Origin: Erythrophleum ivorense | Taxonomy: Eukaryota; Streptophyta; Magnoliopsida; Fabales; Fabaceae | Assembly (NCBI GenBank): GCA_026724425.1 | Contig: JAIUCV010000083.1 | Coordinates: 2,294,001-2,358,000 of the forward strand | Direction of reading: 5' to 3' | DNA length: 64,000 nt | Shown: in pieces, positions 1-10,486 of the stretch | How the letters are laid out: each line of letters opens with the position of its first letter | Numbering within the stretch: position 1 is the first letter of the stretch | Program-made: the position numbers and the translations under genes | The notes under the pieces: model-generated | Database searches by the model: none | What the model was told of the DNA's origin: nothing | Seen by the model: only the letters and a program-made list of their open reading frames with translations

Positions 1-182
1 CGTGACTGTAGGTCCGTTTATCACTAGAGATTCCTTGGGTTTGAGCTTGTTGTGGTGTTATTGAGTTGTTCTTATTGGAAATCGTGTTTTGGATTGTATT
101 GGGGCGTTGAAAACCCTTGATTGCAAGTTTGTACTTTTCCTATGCGCTGTTTTGTAGCTTCTGGTGTCTGGGCGTCGAGCTG

Positions 183-266
183 GTGTCGACCGACACTCGA
201 TGGGTGTCGATCGACACTCAGAAGGCTGGCGTCGATCGACACTCTTGAGGGGTCGGTCGACACTGG
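183..266. repeat. Cluster of GTGTCGAYCGACAC palindromes
   Basis: Four near-copies of the palindrome GTGTCGATCGACAC (variants with GTCGACCGAC or GTCGGTCGAC) lie within about 85 bp, at 183-196, 204-217, about 229-242 and 254-265. The same motif recurs in the corresponding region of every other family A LTR, so it belongs to the element and is not chance. Its function is unknown. It could be a dimeric factor site in the LTR promoter or leader. Confidence 0.8.
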
Positions 267-403
267 TATGGGAGGTCAGGAAACGTGGGTGTTTCCTGAC
301 ATGGAGGTTTCTGTGGTTGATTATTGTTCTTGTTGTTAATTATTGTTGATGTATTTTCTAGTGTTTGACGTACTTGGCCTGTAGGCTGGATGATCCACTC
401 ACT

Positions 404-423
404 AAGTATTTATGATAATAATT
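404..423 (+). other. Conserved LTR hairpin (AAGTATT stem)
   Basis: AAGTATT-TATGAT-AATAATT forms a 7-bp stem with one mismatch in this copy. The equivalent hairpin is perfect in the LTRs at 10082-10101, 17018-17037, 34599-34618 and 63216-63235. It lies about 27 bases upstream of a conserved GATGCAG|GTAA acceptor-like site. Confidence 0.7.
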
Positions 424-775
424 ACGCATCTCTATTCCAATGTGATGCAGGTAACAGCAATGTTCTTCCGCGGAAAGAGACCGAGAGAAGAGGATGATGA
501 GACTAGGAATTTGATTTTGGCTATCTTGTTGTGGCTAGCAAGAAATTCATTCTTAGGGTGTTAGTTTCATTTTAATAATGTAGCAAACCTGGTGTTTAGG
601 TTGCTGGAGTTTATTTATTCTGTTGGTTTTATTGGTTATTGGTTTATTTGTTGAACGGTTTATTTATGATTTAATATTATTGATTTCTTTTGAGAATTTC
701 CGCATTGATAATTATTTAAAAAAAAAAAAAAAAAAGCTTGGTTGTTTCACGAGACATTTGTGTGTCGTATTTACA

Positions 776-2632
776 GATCCCGTTCAAAATCAAAATGGTG
801 GAGAAAACAACGCCCTGAATAAGGAACCAAGTAGCGGAGATTATGATGGTAATTTGCATGAAGAATTTGTGACCACGGCTGATGTTGATAATGGAGCACC
901 GACTGTAAACAAAGGAGAGTATGACAACGATAAGACAGTGCGGTTTGCTTTGACGGAAGTTATGAATAAGAAAGAATTCATCACCAAACTCCAGTTGAAG
1001 GCAACTTTCGAAATCTGTGCAATGAAGCATAACTTTGATTACAAGGTAATAAAATCTAATACAAGGGTGTGGTCTATCCGCTGTTCAGAAAAAGCATGCA
1101 ATTGGGCTGTTTATGCGAAGAATTTAAAGAGGTCTACATGTTTTATTATCAAGAAGTATGTGGCTGAACATACATGTGCTGCTTCAAGCAAAACAAAAGT
1201 GGGTAGGACGGCTTCAGCAAAAACAATAGGCAATCTGATTTTGCAGCAATATGAGGGCGTCAAAGAAGGGCCTAAACCGAATGATATCATAAAGACTATG
1301 CGTATGGACCATGGATGCGAGATATCTTACTCTTTGGCATGGGAATCATGCGAGTATGCTGTTAAGATGGTCAGAGGTATACCAGAGAAGAGCTATGCCA
1401 AAATACCAAAATACTTGCACATGCTTAAAGCAGCCAATCCTGGTACGCATACTTCTTACAAGTTAGATAGTGATGGTAGCTTCAGATATCTGTTCATTGC
1501 ATTCGGCCAATCTATAAGAGGTTTCTACAAGGCAATTAGGCGGGTCATTGTTGTCGATGGTACGTTTTTGAAGAATAAATACAAAGGAACTTTGCTAGTT
1601 GCTACAGCGTTAGATGGTAATTCTAATTTGTATCCAATTGCATTCGGGGTTGTAGATTCAGAGAATGATCTTTCATGGGAGTGGTTTTTCAGGGAACTTA
1701 GTGTTGTCATCGCAGATGATTACTGTTTGGCGTTTGTGTCAGACAAACATTTGTCAATTGGTAAAGCACTTGATATAGTTTATCCTCGCGCTGCACAAGG
1801 AATTTGCATTCATCATTTGCTGAGCAATGTCGTCAAAAGTTATCATGGAAAACATCTAGTTGGCTTGGTTGCAAAAGCTTCTAAGGCATATAGGGTTACT
1901 GATTTTCAGAGGATGATGACAGATATTTGCAAAATTAGCCCAAGCGTTGGAAAATATCTCATTGAGGCTGATGTGAGAAAATGGGCTCGTTGTCGATTTG
2001 TTGGATACCGCGGCGTTGAGATCACCTAGAGAGTATCCAGTAATTTCTCTGTTGGACAGCATCAGAGAGATGCTAACTCGGTGGTTTTATGAGCGTAGAA
2101 ACTTAAGTTCGAAGCACAATCACCCGTTAACAAAGGATGCCGAGAAGAAGATTGATAGAAGGATTGAGAAGGGTAAAAAGTTTCAAGTTTATCCAGTTGA
2201 CCAGAACAAATTCGTTGTCCGAGGCGACAAGTTTGATTGTCTCGTTGATTTGGCAAGGAGAACATGTACCTGTGGCACGTACGACTTGCTGAAAAGCCTT
2301 GCAAACACGCTGTTAAAGCAATTCTTCATTTAGGCAAGGAACCACATGCTTATTCCGATGAGAAGTTCACCGCTGACTTGTGGAGAACATCGTACGAAGA
2401 ACCCGTTCATCCAATTCCTGAACCTGAGGATACATGGCGTGTCCCGCAAGATGTCGAACAAGTACAAGTTTCACCGCCTGAATCGAGAAGAGCAGCTGGT
2501 AGGCGAAGAAAGCGCCGATTCGAAACTGTCGAAGACAAGATTCGATCGTCACAAGGACCGCAAAACCGGCACAAGTGCAGCCGCTGTGGTAAAGAGGGTC
2601 ATAACAGAGCAACATGTGATTTCCCAATATAA
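776..2632 (+). pseudogene. MULE transposase (mudrA-like), frameshifted
   Basis: This encodes a MuDR-family transposase, which cuts and inserts MULE DNA. In order it has an N-terminal MuDR DNA-binding domain with the C..C...H pattern around CSEKACNWAVYA, and the MULE DDE core with VVDGTFLKNKYKGTLLVATA (first Asp) and AFVSDKHLSIGKAL (second Asp). A SWIM zinc finger follows (CTCGTYDLL, then PCKHAVKA), and a C-terminal CCHC knuckle (CSRCGKEGHNRATC). The frame is lost near 2010, with part of the usual post-core motif missing, and again near 2292 inside the SWIM finger. The first frame is open upstream through the LTR poly(A) tract to 623, but that stretch is LTR sequence and not transposase. The true start codon is unclear. 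Family assignment is confident; activity is very unlikely. Confidence 0.85.
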
Positions 2633-3126
2633 GATGTGAAGCTTATTCTCGTTGGCTTTTCTAGATTTCTCATTGGAGTTTGCTTCTGTTTTTTTTTTTC
2701 TACGTCTCTTTGAAGTTTTACAATGTTTGATTTTGCTTTTGGTTTAAATATGGATTGGTTCGTTGAAGACAATATACTTTCTCTTGTTTGTTTTTCTACG
2801 TCTTAGCAAATCCTTGAGTTGTGAAAGCTCACCCTTAAGCTCCATAAACCCACTGCCATATTTCTCGTCATTCTCTTTTTTTAGGAGTCTAACATGCTTT
2901 TGCTTCTTGTTCAAGCAAAGGTTTTTATCTTGTTCAAGTTGCTCTTTTTTTTAGAAAATATTGTTTCTCATGTTCACGTTGCTCTTTTTTTTTTAAAAAA
3001 GGTCCATAATGCTTTTGCTTCTTATAAGACAATATAGTCTCTTCCCTTTTTTAGAAATGCAACAAGTTTTGCAAATCTTCAACAATTAATAGCAAAGTAA
3101 ACAAAACACAAAAATTTCAAAAACAA
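2633..3126. other. Spacer between convergent MULE genes, with a duplicated exon fragment
   Basis: This is AT-rich, T-run-laden DNA between the two 3' ends. Positions 2801-2875 duplicate part of the coiled-coil exon of the neighbouring DUF1985-Ulp1 gene (compare 4769-4848; both begin TCTTAGCAAATCCTTGAG). It is a short local copy in direct orientation. No ORF of interest was seen. Confidence 0.6.
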
Positions 3127-6100
3127 TCAGCTAATCTCTACGGTTGGACCTGGAGCAAACGTAGGAGGAATATAGTGGGCCATCATTTGAATCAAAACCG
3201 GATCCTTCGCTGCTTCAAATAGATCAGATGCAATCTTCTGCCTCGCTTCTTTAATGTTGCCATCGTTCACCAGATTCAGCCCAAGTCCTAGCACATGACA
3301 CTCGATAAATTTCAGCGCATAAACCCCACAGTCAGATTGAGTTTTGTTCAGATTCTTCTCCACAGGCACATAGACGACTGTGTATGGCAAAACATTAAAA
3401 TACCTCTTACTGGCAGTCGTCTGAATTTCTTTCACCAAACGTGGTATCATGACTGCAAATGCTTCGACCTCTTTATACCTTTTCATCCCATTGCAATCGA
3501 AAACATGTATAGTTCGGTCCACAAAACTGATGCACATCGCGATCCAATGACAACCACTAACACTGAGTGGAACATAGATACAATCAACATCTACATCTTA
3601 AACTTTGTTGGTTCTCCCATGAGAAGGTAACTCACCTTTTCCAAAAGCTATGAGCGGCTCATTGAACACGAATTTTTTCTTGTTAGCCCGCCATTGGATA
3701 TGTGCATTCTTTATTTGGAGGGTAAAACTGTGGCTCATGAAACCAACCCTATCCGGCTTCCACCTTCTCAAAGATGTCTTCTTTCTGAATACGTACATAA
3801 CTGCATCTAATTCCTGCAAAAATTGGATCCGTATTTGTTTTAGTGTTTCGAATTCATTTTAGGAGATGCAAATGGTGTCAGGAAATATGCTAACCTGTTT
3901 CATTAGCCATATTTCTGGTCCCACTACTCTTTTAGCTAATTCTGGAGTGAATACAGTTGGACCGATTGGTAGGCTCCTGAAAAAGCAATAAAAAAAAATC
4001 AGAAGCAAGAGAAAATGTATTCGAGATCAAATGTATTTGAAATGGATACTTACTCGGGCATCACAAACCACTGTTGTAGTAGTTCCCATGATTCATCTGA
4101 CACAAAAACCAGGTGCTTGTCAGCGTCTTCATGGTCGGATTGTATGCTCGTGAAGTCTTTTAAAGAGGGCGGGTAAAGCTTTTCGGCCAAACTAATCGTC
4201 ACAGGATGTAATGAAGTCATAGGTGTCTTAAATTCGAGTGGGTCTTCATTGTCGGCCTGTTGTGACTGATCAAAACCGGGTACGTAAGTGTCTTGGGATA
4301 GTTCGTCAATCTTATTCAAGAGGGACGCTTGCAAAATCTCATCCATATTAACCTCTAAACTCTAAGTCAAGTCTACATCATGTAGCTTGTCTGACACGTT
4401 CGTTGTACCCTGTTAGTGGAGACAAAGGCTTATGAGAAAGTATTTTTATAAAAGGCAGACTTAAACCACATTAAAACATTCTTTACGATGGACAAGAGTT
4501 ATATTACAACATCAAACTTCTTACAACATTAAAGCATGAATTACCATCTTACAAGGACCTAGAGTTATATTAGTTTTTTTTTCTTACAAACTGATAATAT
4601 GTTACACAAACACGGCAGCTTACAATGCTATGCAAAAAAAAGCAGTCAAGATCACTTAGACTTAGAGTTTCTTGTCTGTCGTACCTTTACTTGTCGCTGA
4701 GATTGCTGTGCAGAGGCTGGTTGTGAGCTTGTCGATGGCTCTCCTGAATTTCCCTGCTTCAAAGCTTGTCTTAGCAAATCCTTGAGTTGTGAAAGCTCAC
4801 CCTTAAGCTCCATAAACTCACTCTCTAATTTACCATATTTCTCTTCATTCCTTGTCAATATCTTCGCCTCAGATTCTTGAATCAAACCTCGCAAGAAAGT
4901 CTTCATGCCTTGATCAGCATCTCCATGTTTTGATGCTGCTTCTCGCTGCGACAGTAACTGCCTCTTGCGTGCCTCTTATCGATAACCTTTCTCTTACCCT
5001 TCCCAGAAGCAGAAGTGGTTGCAGCAGCAGTGCATGGTGTTCTAAAGTTTTCAGCATCATCAACACTTCCATCCTCTACTACTTCAGAATCTGGCACTGG
5101 CGGAGGAGGATTTTGGGCAACTCGTTCTTCAAATTCCCAGATGTGCTGACTCCAGTCATTATTCCTTCTGATGAGTGCATTCATGTGATCCACTCTCTCA
5201 TCTCTCATTTCGTCATCTCTGACAAAATTTGAAGATTCAAGAACATCCATATTGCCGATACAAGAACAAAGAAGTAATGTTAGCATGTTCATTTTCTGCA
5301 AGTAGAAAAGTAGACTACGTTAAAGAAGAGCATAAGTTTAAATCTGTATAGACTACTAACCTCTGATCCAAATGAGTTCTCGAGTTTGATGATATCTCCA
5401 TAGCTGACCCGTCCATGTCCTGACCAGTTTGAACATCTAGGAAATACAATGTCAACCTCATTGAGCTTATTACCCAACATAACCCCAAAATCAGGAATCG
5501 CCTCCATAATTCAAATCTGAAAAGCATAGATAAATCCTTGCAAGACATAGTTCTTTGGATTACTTAAAAGTGTCCTTGCTTTCACGATCCCATTCACTAG
5601 ATGGTCGAATGAGTGAAGCCCCCGCGGATAAGCTCGTAACTTCGAGAAGTCCATGACCAATTTGATGTACTCGTGGGGAATGCCGACCTTCTCATCCTTC
5701 ACCATTAGCAAATCAGAAATCACATACAAGTAAACCAACCTGAGCCTGTCCTTACGAGTCCACCTATGAGCATTTGGTATATGCTGATTCCTAATGCTTT
5801 GATGGAAACCTTATCGCCTCTCATTAGCAACCTACTCCAGAAACCATCATCATTAACCCATCTCTTAAAGTCGTAGTTTCCATCATCTTCGCACTTGAGT
5901 CCAGTTACCGCATGGTATTCTTGCAAAGAGAATCTCAGAGGCCTCCTTGCGAACACAAACCACAGCTCATGTTTCTTTGCGGTGACAAGTTGCCTACACA
6001 TGAAACTGTGTACCAATATCGCTGAGAACGCCAAACTGTTGTCATAGATAGCTAGGATCGGACCAAAAACCGGGTCTTTCTTGACTTCATTATACTCATG

Positions 6101-6238
6101 CAGCATTTTCTCATCAAGAAGCTCCAATATCGACGTTCTGCAGCAATTGTTGATCTTTTCAACTTGTGGCTCGGTCCCTTCCCCGTATAATCGCTCCGGT
6201 AACTCTGGATCCATATCTGTAATTAAAGAAGACAACAA
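3127..6238 (-). pseudogene. DUF1985 plus Ulp1-like cysteine protease gene (transposon-borne)
   Basis: This is a multi-exon minus-strand gene. The N-terminal part (about 6208-5360) reads as a DUF1985 domain, with ELWFVFARRPLRFSLQEYHA and the downstream AIPDFGVMLG segment. The middle (about 5301-4652) is acidic and then a coiled coil. The C-terminal part (about 3815-3127) is a C48/Ulp1 peptidase domain with the expected triad: His in CHWIAMCIS, Asp in HVFDCNG, Cys in TQSDCGVYAL. Ulp1-type proteases process or remove SUMO; substrates of the transposon versions are unknown. GT-AG junctions are readable near 5360/5301, 3977/3885 and 3815. Defects are a frameshift near 5745 and a TAA at about 3600 just before the peptidase core. 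The exact exon chain between 4652 and 4050 is uncertain. This gene type is known from Brassicaceae MULEs. Confidence 0.75.
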
Positions 6239-7272
6239 AGAATGTTCAGATTATCAAAGCTATCAAAAAAACAAAACGAGTCTACCATTTAGCTAGCCAT
6301 GAAAAGCAAGAAACAGAAAGAACGAGTCTAACATTGACACAAAGCTATTAAGTTCATAAACGAGTGTAACATTGGAAAAACATCAAACAAAACAGAGATA
6401 AAACTAGTTAGATTCACAAAAAAACTATTGAAAAACCGCATAAGGCTGATTTCAGAAACCTTAAAAAACGCATCACAAAACACATATATCAACCTGTAAC
6501 ATAAGAGACTCAATAACTTAGACAACAGAGGAAAACAGTACTGTTTTCACCAGAGCAATTTGTTTGTTTGTTTGTCTAAACCCAAACCCAAATCAATTAT
6601 AATTCCAATTGCATGCCATCAGAAGCGACAATGTAAACATGAGCAACTTTTAATCATTATGTGCTATCAAAGAAGCTATGAAAAACGAGTACAACATTCA
6701 TAATAAGAAAATAAACAACTTTCACATTAAAAAAACATCAAATAAAGTGGAAACAAAGACATGATTTTGAACGACCGAAACCAGTTGGTAATAACATGTT
6801 CCTAAACCATATAAACCCGATTTCATGAGTCCAATGAGACAAAACTAGTATCGAAGACTAAAACATGAGTCGGATGCGATTCTAACACTCAACAAACCTA
6901 CACACAAACTCCTAAGATCCAGTTGAAGGCAAAACTATCGTAATCAAAGAGAAGTAAGTGACACCATAAAGAAGAGAATTCTCAATTGCATGTAAGTGAA
7001 ATTTGTCAAACTCCGATTCAATTAACTCAATTTTCTAATTGTATTTTCCATTTTTAATCACTTGTAAACCCTAGAACTAATATTCAAATTGGGGGAAGAT
7101 GAAATTGCTTCAATCATAGAAGATTGGAGTCTAAATTGAAATAAACTTCAAAAAAATTAAGCCCATAGAACATCACACTTACTTCAAACAATGGAGGCCG
7201 AGATTAGTTGTCGCCGAGATTGAAGGAAGAAGAGAACAAAAGAGTGGTTTCGATTGAGCAGAACAGATGGAG
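6239..7272. other. Upstream region of the DUF1985-Ulp1 gene
   Basis: This is AT-rich DNA 5' of the minus-strand gene. I see no convincing ORF, RNA gene or transposon end in it. It probably holds the promoter and 5' UTR, but no element can be placed securely. Confidence 0.4.
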
Positions 7273-7711
7273 GAAGACGCCGGAAAAGGAAGACCCAGGC
7301 CGTGGAAGACGCCGGAAAAGGAAGACCCCGGCCGTGGAAGACGCCGGTAAGTGATATCAACTCGACGGCGAAGAGAGAAGGAGCGACGGCAAGGAGAGAG
7401 TGGAAAGAAGACGCCGGAATTCGTAAAACGACGGCAATCCCTTCACTGGAAATCGCAAGGAGACGGCGATGGGAGAATGGAGAGATGGAGCGACGGCAAG
7501 GAGAGAGTGGAAAGAAGACGCCGGAAGTCGTTAAACGACGGCAATCCCTTCTCCGGAAATCGCAAGGAGACGGCGATGGGAGAATGGATAGATGGAGCGA
7601 CGGCAAGGAGAGAGTGGAAAGAAGATGCCGGAAGTCGTAAAACGACGGCAATCCCTTCTCCGGAAATCGCAAGGAGAAGACGATGGGAGAATGGAGAGAT
7701 GGAGCGAAGGG
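7273..7711. repeat. Two adjacent minisatellites (32-bp and 107-bp units)
   Basis: GAAGACGCCGGAAAAGGAAG-type 32-bp units start at 7273, 7305 and 7337. They are followed by a purine-rich 107-bp unit starting at GAGCGACGGCAAGG at 7381, 7488 and 7595, with a partial fourth at 7702. The exact 107-base spacing is not a multiple of three, so ORFs crossing it on both strands are repeat artefacts. It lies in the 5' flank of the DUF1985-Ulp1 gene, near the right end of the MULE. Confidence 0.9.
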
Positions 7712-9301
7712 GATAATGAGAGGTCAATAAAAAAGCCTTATTCGATTAACATTTTTTTACTTTTTTCAAATAACATTAATACTTTTAATTAAAAAATCAT
7801 CTAATTCTATTTTAAGGGGTAAAATGTGACATTTCTGATTTAAAAAGTCTATAAGGACAACAATTGATCAAAAAGTTTAGACGGACAAGAGTAGAGTTTT
7901 TTTATCCCTTTTTGCCAAATTTCTCTTTATAAAAATCACTCAAAATCCAAGGTTATTGAACTAATCATTTGTACAAATTCTTTAAAATCCCACCTTATTG
8001 GAAAATTAGGATTTCACTAATAAAATATATCAAAAACTGTTTTGAGGGATTTGTAAGAGATTTTCTAGTTAAAAACAAAAAGATCCAAATACCACCTTAT
8101 GAGGTGAGATTTTCCAAATCCCCTTAAAACTTGCTAGATTTGGATTTATCCAAATAACTCCAAATCATTGATACAATAAGCCCCCTAAGTGTAGGAATTT
8201 GCTAAAATTGGTAAAATACACTTAACGAAAAAGATTCTAGATATGCAAATAAGTTGATAAAATCGGACCAGTGACTTTTGTTACCAAAAGCCCGGTGTAT
8301 ATGATAGGATAAATTCAGAGTCGAAGTGGATAACAACGTTTTTAGAAACCTATATGCGATATTATTCAGTTCCGGGATATGTGGCGATCTGGCTGATGTA
8401 TTTTAGATTAAAGAGATAGATTTTTTCATGTTAAGATCATGTGATCGTTGTTATTTTTGTTTAGTTCTTGGATCTATAAATTCTCTTCAGGAAAACTATC
8501 AGTTATATATGTCTGTGACTTTTATAGTTTGATTTCAATGTTTACTTCATTTTTCTCTATAGGTTTCACTTATCTTCTTTACTGGTTTTCACCCGTCGAC
8601 TCACTTTAAATGAAGTTTCTGAAATTTGATTCATTGATGAGCTGATAATTCCATTATGTTTGTGTTTACCGGATGACTCTGTATATAAAATTTGGATTAT
8701 AAGTGACGAATAGATGAGCGAATCGATAGGTTTCTGAAAATAATGAATTGATAGGTTTTGATTATTGCTTTTATTCTCCCTTTTTTTTTTTGTTGCTAAT
8801 GACGTTTACTGATATATATATGTCGGGAGTTATGATTCTACTTGAGTGTGTCTGTCTTCTAATCAATTATCCTATGATCCTAAGCATTGTTTGCCCTTGT
8901 TATTTCAGATTCAAGGAGGCAATTGACTTCTGAAGTGCTTCAGTAATAAGAGAAGATGGTAATCTTTCTCAGATCCATTGTAAAGTTACTATCTTTGAAA
9001 ATAATGAATAGCCTAATAAAATCGATTAGTTCGAAGAAAAATATTCCTTTTACCAAACAAATACATACTCTTCGGAGAAGAAGAGTAGAGATAAAACTAT
9101 AAAATTCTTTTTTTGTCTCTTAAAAAAAATTGAAAGCTAAAAAAAATGCACGATACAAACCTAGAGAGCTTTCTTTTTGAACTGAATTGTAGCTGGTTTC
9201 ACGTAGTACTACTTGGGTTTTAAATAGACAACCGAACCAAAAACTGTTTCATGTTTATGTGTATTGTGTTCTCTTGGTTTTTGAGTTTCTCATATTTTCT
9301 G
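7712..9301. other. AT-rich DNA with the MULE right end; otherwise unassigned
   Basis: About 7730-7920 probably ends the MULE. About 7920-8200 resembles miniature-element sequence, with repeated AAATCC/GGATTT segments such as 'CCAAATACCACCTTATGAGG', but I could not define its ends. From 8200 to 9301 I see no supported gene or repeat. Confidence 0.4.
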
Positions 9302-9592
9302 TGTAACATCCGTAGCCCAAAGAATTGAGAATTTTGCCTGGTGTCGGTCGACACCAGCCCGATTGGCGAATTTCCGATTCGTTTTAAGTGTTGGTTTGGC
9401 CGGTTTGGGGGGAAGAGAAGCCCTAATCGCACAATAAAAAGGCACGGTCGCCTGTTTTGACACAAGTTTCAAGGCAAAGAAGTTCTAGAGGCGATTTTGG
9501 AGATTTGAGGGAGTTTATGAGGCTGATTGTTGCTGTTCTTCACCATCTCTCTTGTTTATCCCTTGTTCAATCCGAAATCAAGGTGAGTGCGT

Positions 9593-10125
9593 GACTGTAG
9601 GCCCGTGATTCTCTAGATCTGTGTTGGGATTGATTGATTGATGTGTTATTGAGGTTTTCGTGATGTTTATGTGATGATTGTTGAATTTAATCATGTTTGG
9701 ATTGATAACTGTGATGATTTTGTGTTTCCAGTGTTGTTTCATCGCGTTCGGATTCACCCTGTAAATCGGGTGTCGAGCAAGCGGGTGTCGGTCGACACCG
9801 AAATCGGTTTGGGTTGGTTATCCGGTTAAAATTGAAATTATATGGTTTAATCCGGTTTAATGGATTTAATTGATTTAAGTGGTTAATTGGTTCGGTTTAA
9901 TTAATTATTTTTGGATTAATAATTAATTAAAATTATTATTTAATTATGAGAATTTATTTAATAATTATTTGGAAATGGTTTAAGTATGAGAAAATATTTA
10001 TTAATTGTGGTAATTATTTAAATATTGTTAAATTGTCTACAAATGATGTAATTGGCCTGTAGGCAGAATGATCGTCTCACTAAGTATTTGTGATAATACT
10101 TGCGCTCTTTTTTCCTGTGATGCAG
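9593..10125 (+). other. Candidate leader intron inside the A1 LTR
   Basis: The interval starts ATCAAG|GTGAGTGCG and ends CCTGTGATGCAG|GTAAAAG. The same paired sites occur in the LTRs at 33951/34646, 39530/41562 and, on the minus strand, 63619/63189. In A2 the donor is kept at 16613 but the acceptor is altered. This is inferred from splice-site consensus and conservation only; no transcript evidence is available. Confidence 0.4.
10082..10101 (+). other. Conserved LTR hairpin in A1
   Basis: AAGTATT-TGTGAT-AATACTT is a perfect 7-bp stem with a 6-base loop. It is preceded by a small GCCT-GT-AGGC stem at 10055-10064. The flanking block TGATCGTCTCACTAAG is also among the best-conserved parts of the LTR. 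Confidence 0.7.
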
Positions 10126-10339
10126 GTAAAAGTAAAGTGTGATCGCGTAATCAAGGCCGAAGAAGAGGATGACAGGGTTTATTGTTTTGTTGAACTGTTT
10201 AAGTTGTTAGACTTATTTAATTAATTTATTTGCTTCCGCTGAATATTCTTGTTTTGATTATTATTTATTTATTAGTTTTAAGACTTCCGCTAGTGTTGAT
10301 TTAACTATAAGAAACAAAAAAAGCTTGGTTGTTTCATTT

Positions 10340-10351
10340 TGGTATTAGAGC
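10340..10351 (+). promoter_or_regulatory. A1 primer-binding site
   Basis: TGGTATTAGAGC lies three bases after the LTR end. The plant tRNA-iMet primer site is TGGTATCAGAGC, so this copy has one substitution. The intact form is seen in A2, A4 and element C. Confidence 0.85.
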
Positions 10352-10486
10352 CTAGACGGTTTTAGGACTGTTAGAAATTGATATTTTAGTATCATCCTCT
10401 TCGGGCTTCAGGAGATTCCGCGGTGAGTTGTCTTGTGTTTTGTTGTGTTTGCTTTCTAGTGCTCATCTTTTTGTTCCATACAGTGA

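Larger units (their letters stand above)
1..749 (+). repeat. Family A LTR, 3' portion (cut by window start)
   Basis: This is the downstream part of a family A long terminal repeat. It starts just after the conserved GTGAGTGCGTGAC donor-like region and ends with the family's terminal GGTTGTTTCA at 749. It shares the 'TTGGCCTGTAGGC', 'CTCACTAAGTATTTATGAT' and 'GATGCAGGTAA' blocks with the LTRs at 9302, 16281, 33488 and 39131. Its closest relative is the inverted LTR at 62899-64000; they share long blocks including the 'TTCTTCCGCGGAAA' segment. No primer-binding site follows at 750. The LTR is therefore either solo or cut off by the neighbouring MULE sequence. Confidence 0.85.
750..7920. mobile_element. 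Decayed MULE carrying mudrA and a DUF1985-Ulp1 gene (Kaonashi-like)
   Basis: The segment holds a MuDR-type transposase on the plus strand and a DUF1985 plus Ulp1-peptidase gene on the minus strand, arranged convergently. Arabidopsis MULEs carrying ULP-like genes are known under the name Kaonashi. The right end is probably near 7920, where the minus strand begins with a MULE-like GAGAAATTTGGCAAAAAGGG. I see no matching terminal inverted repeat on the left, where transposase sequence starts just after the LTR. The left end is therefore missing, or the element is of the non-TIR type. Both genes carry disabling mutations, so this copy is not autonomous. Confidence 0.65.
9302..10336 (+). repeat. 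A1 5' LTR
   Basis: The LTR begins TGTAACATCCGTAGCC and ends GGTTGTTTCA, with the standard TG...CA termini, at 1035 bp. It contains GTGTCGGTCGACAC palindromes near 9342 and 9784. A strong donor-like site AAG|GTGAGTGCG lies at 9593, the conserved hairpin at 10082-10101, and an acceptor-like GATGCAG ending at 10125. The termini match those of A4, which has TSDs, so the boundaries are secure. Confidence 0.9.

Noticed and set aside
183..266. CRISPR-like array of regularly spaced palindromes
   Set aside because: The repeats are only 14 bp, spacing is irregular, the sequence lies in a plant LTR, and no cas genes are present.
121..349. Overlapping small ORFs across the palindrome cluster
   Set aside because: They arise from the repeated GTGTCGATCGACAC motif in LTR DNA and have no protein similarity I can recognise.
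7184..7792. Long ORFs on both strands around 7.2-7.8 kb
   Set aside because: They follow the 107-bp and 32-bp tandem repeats. The unit is not a multiple of three and all frames show the same repeated peptides.
8748..8933. Small hydrophobic ORF
   Set aside because: AT-rich intergenic DNA, no start context or similarity; a polypyrimidine run explains the hydrophobic residues.
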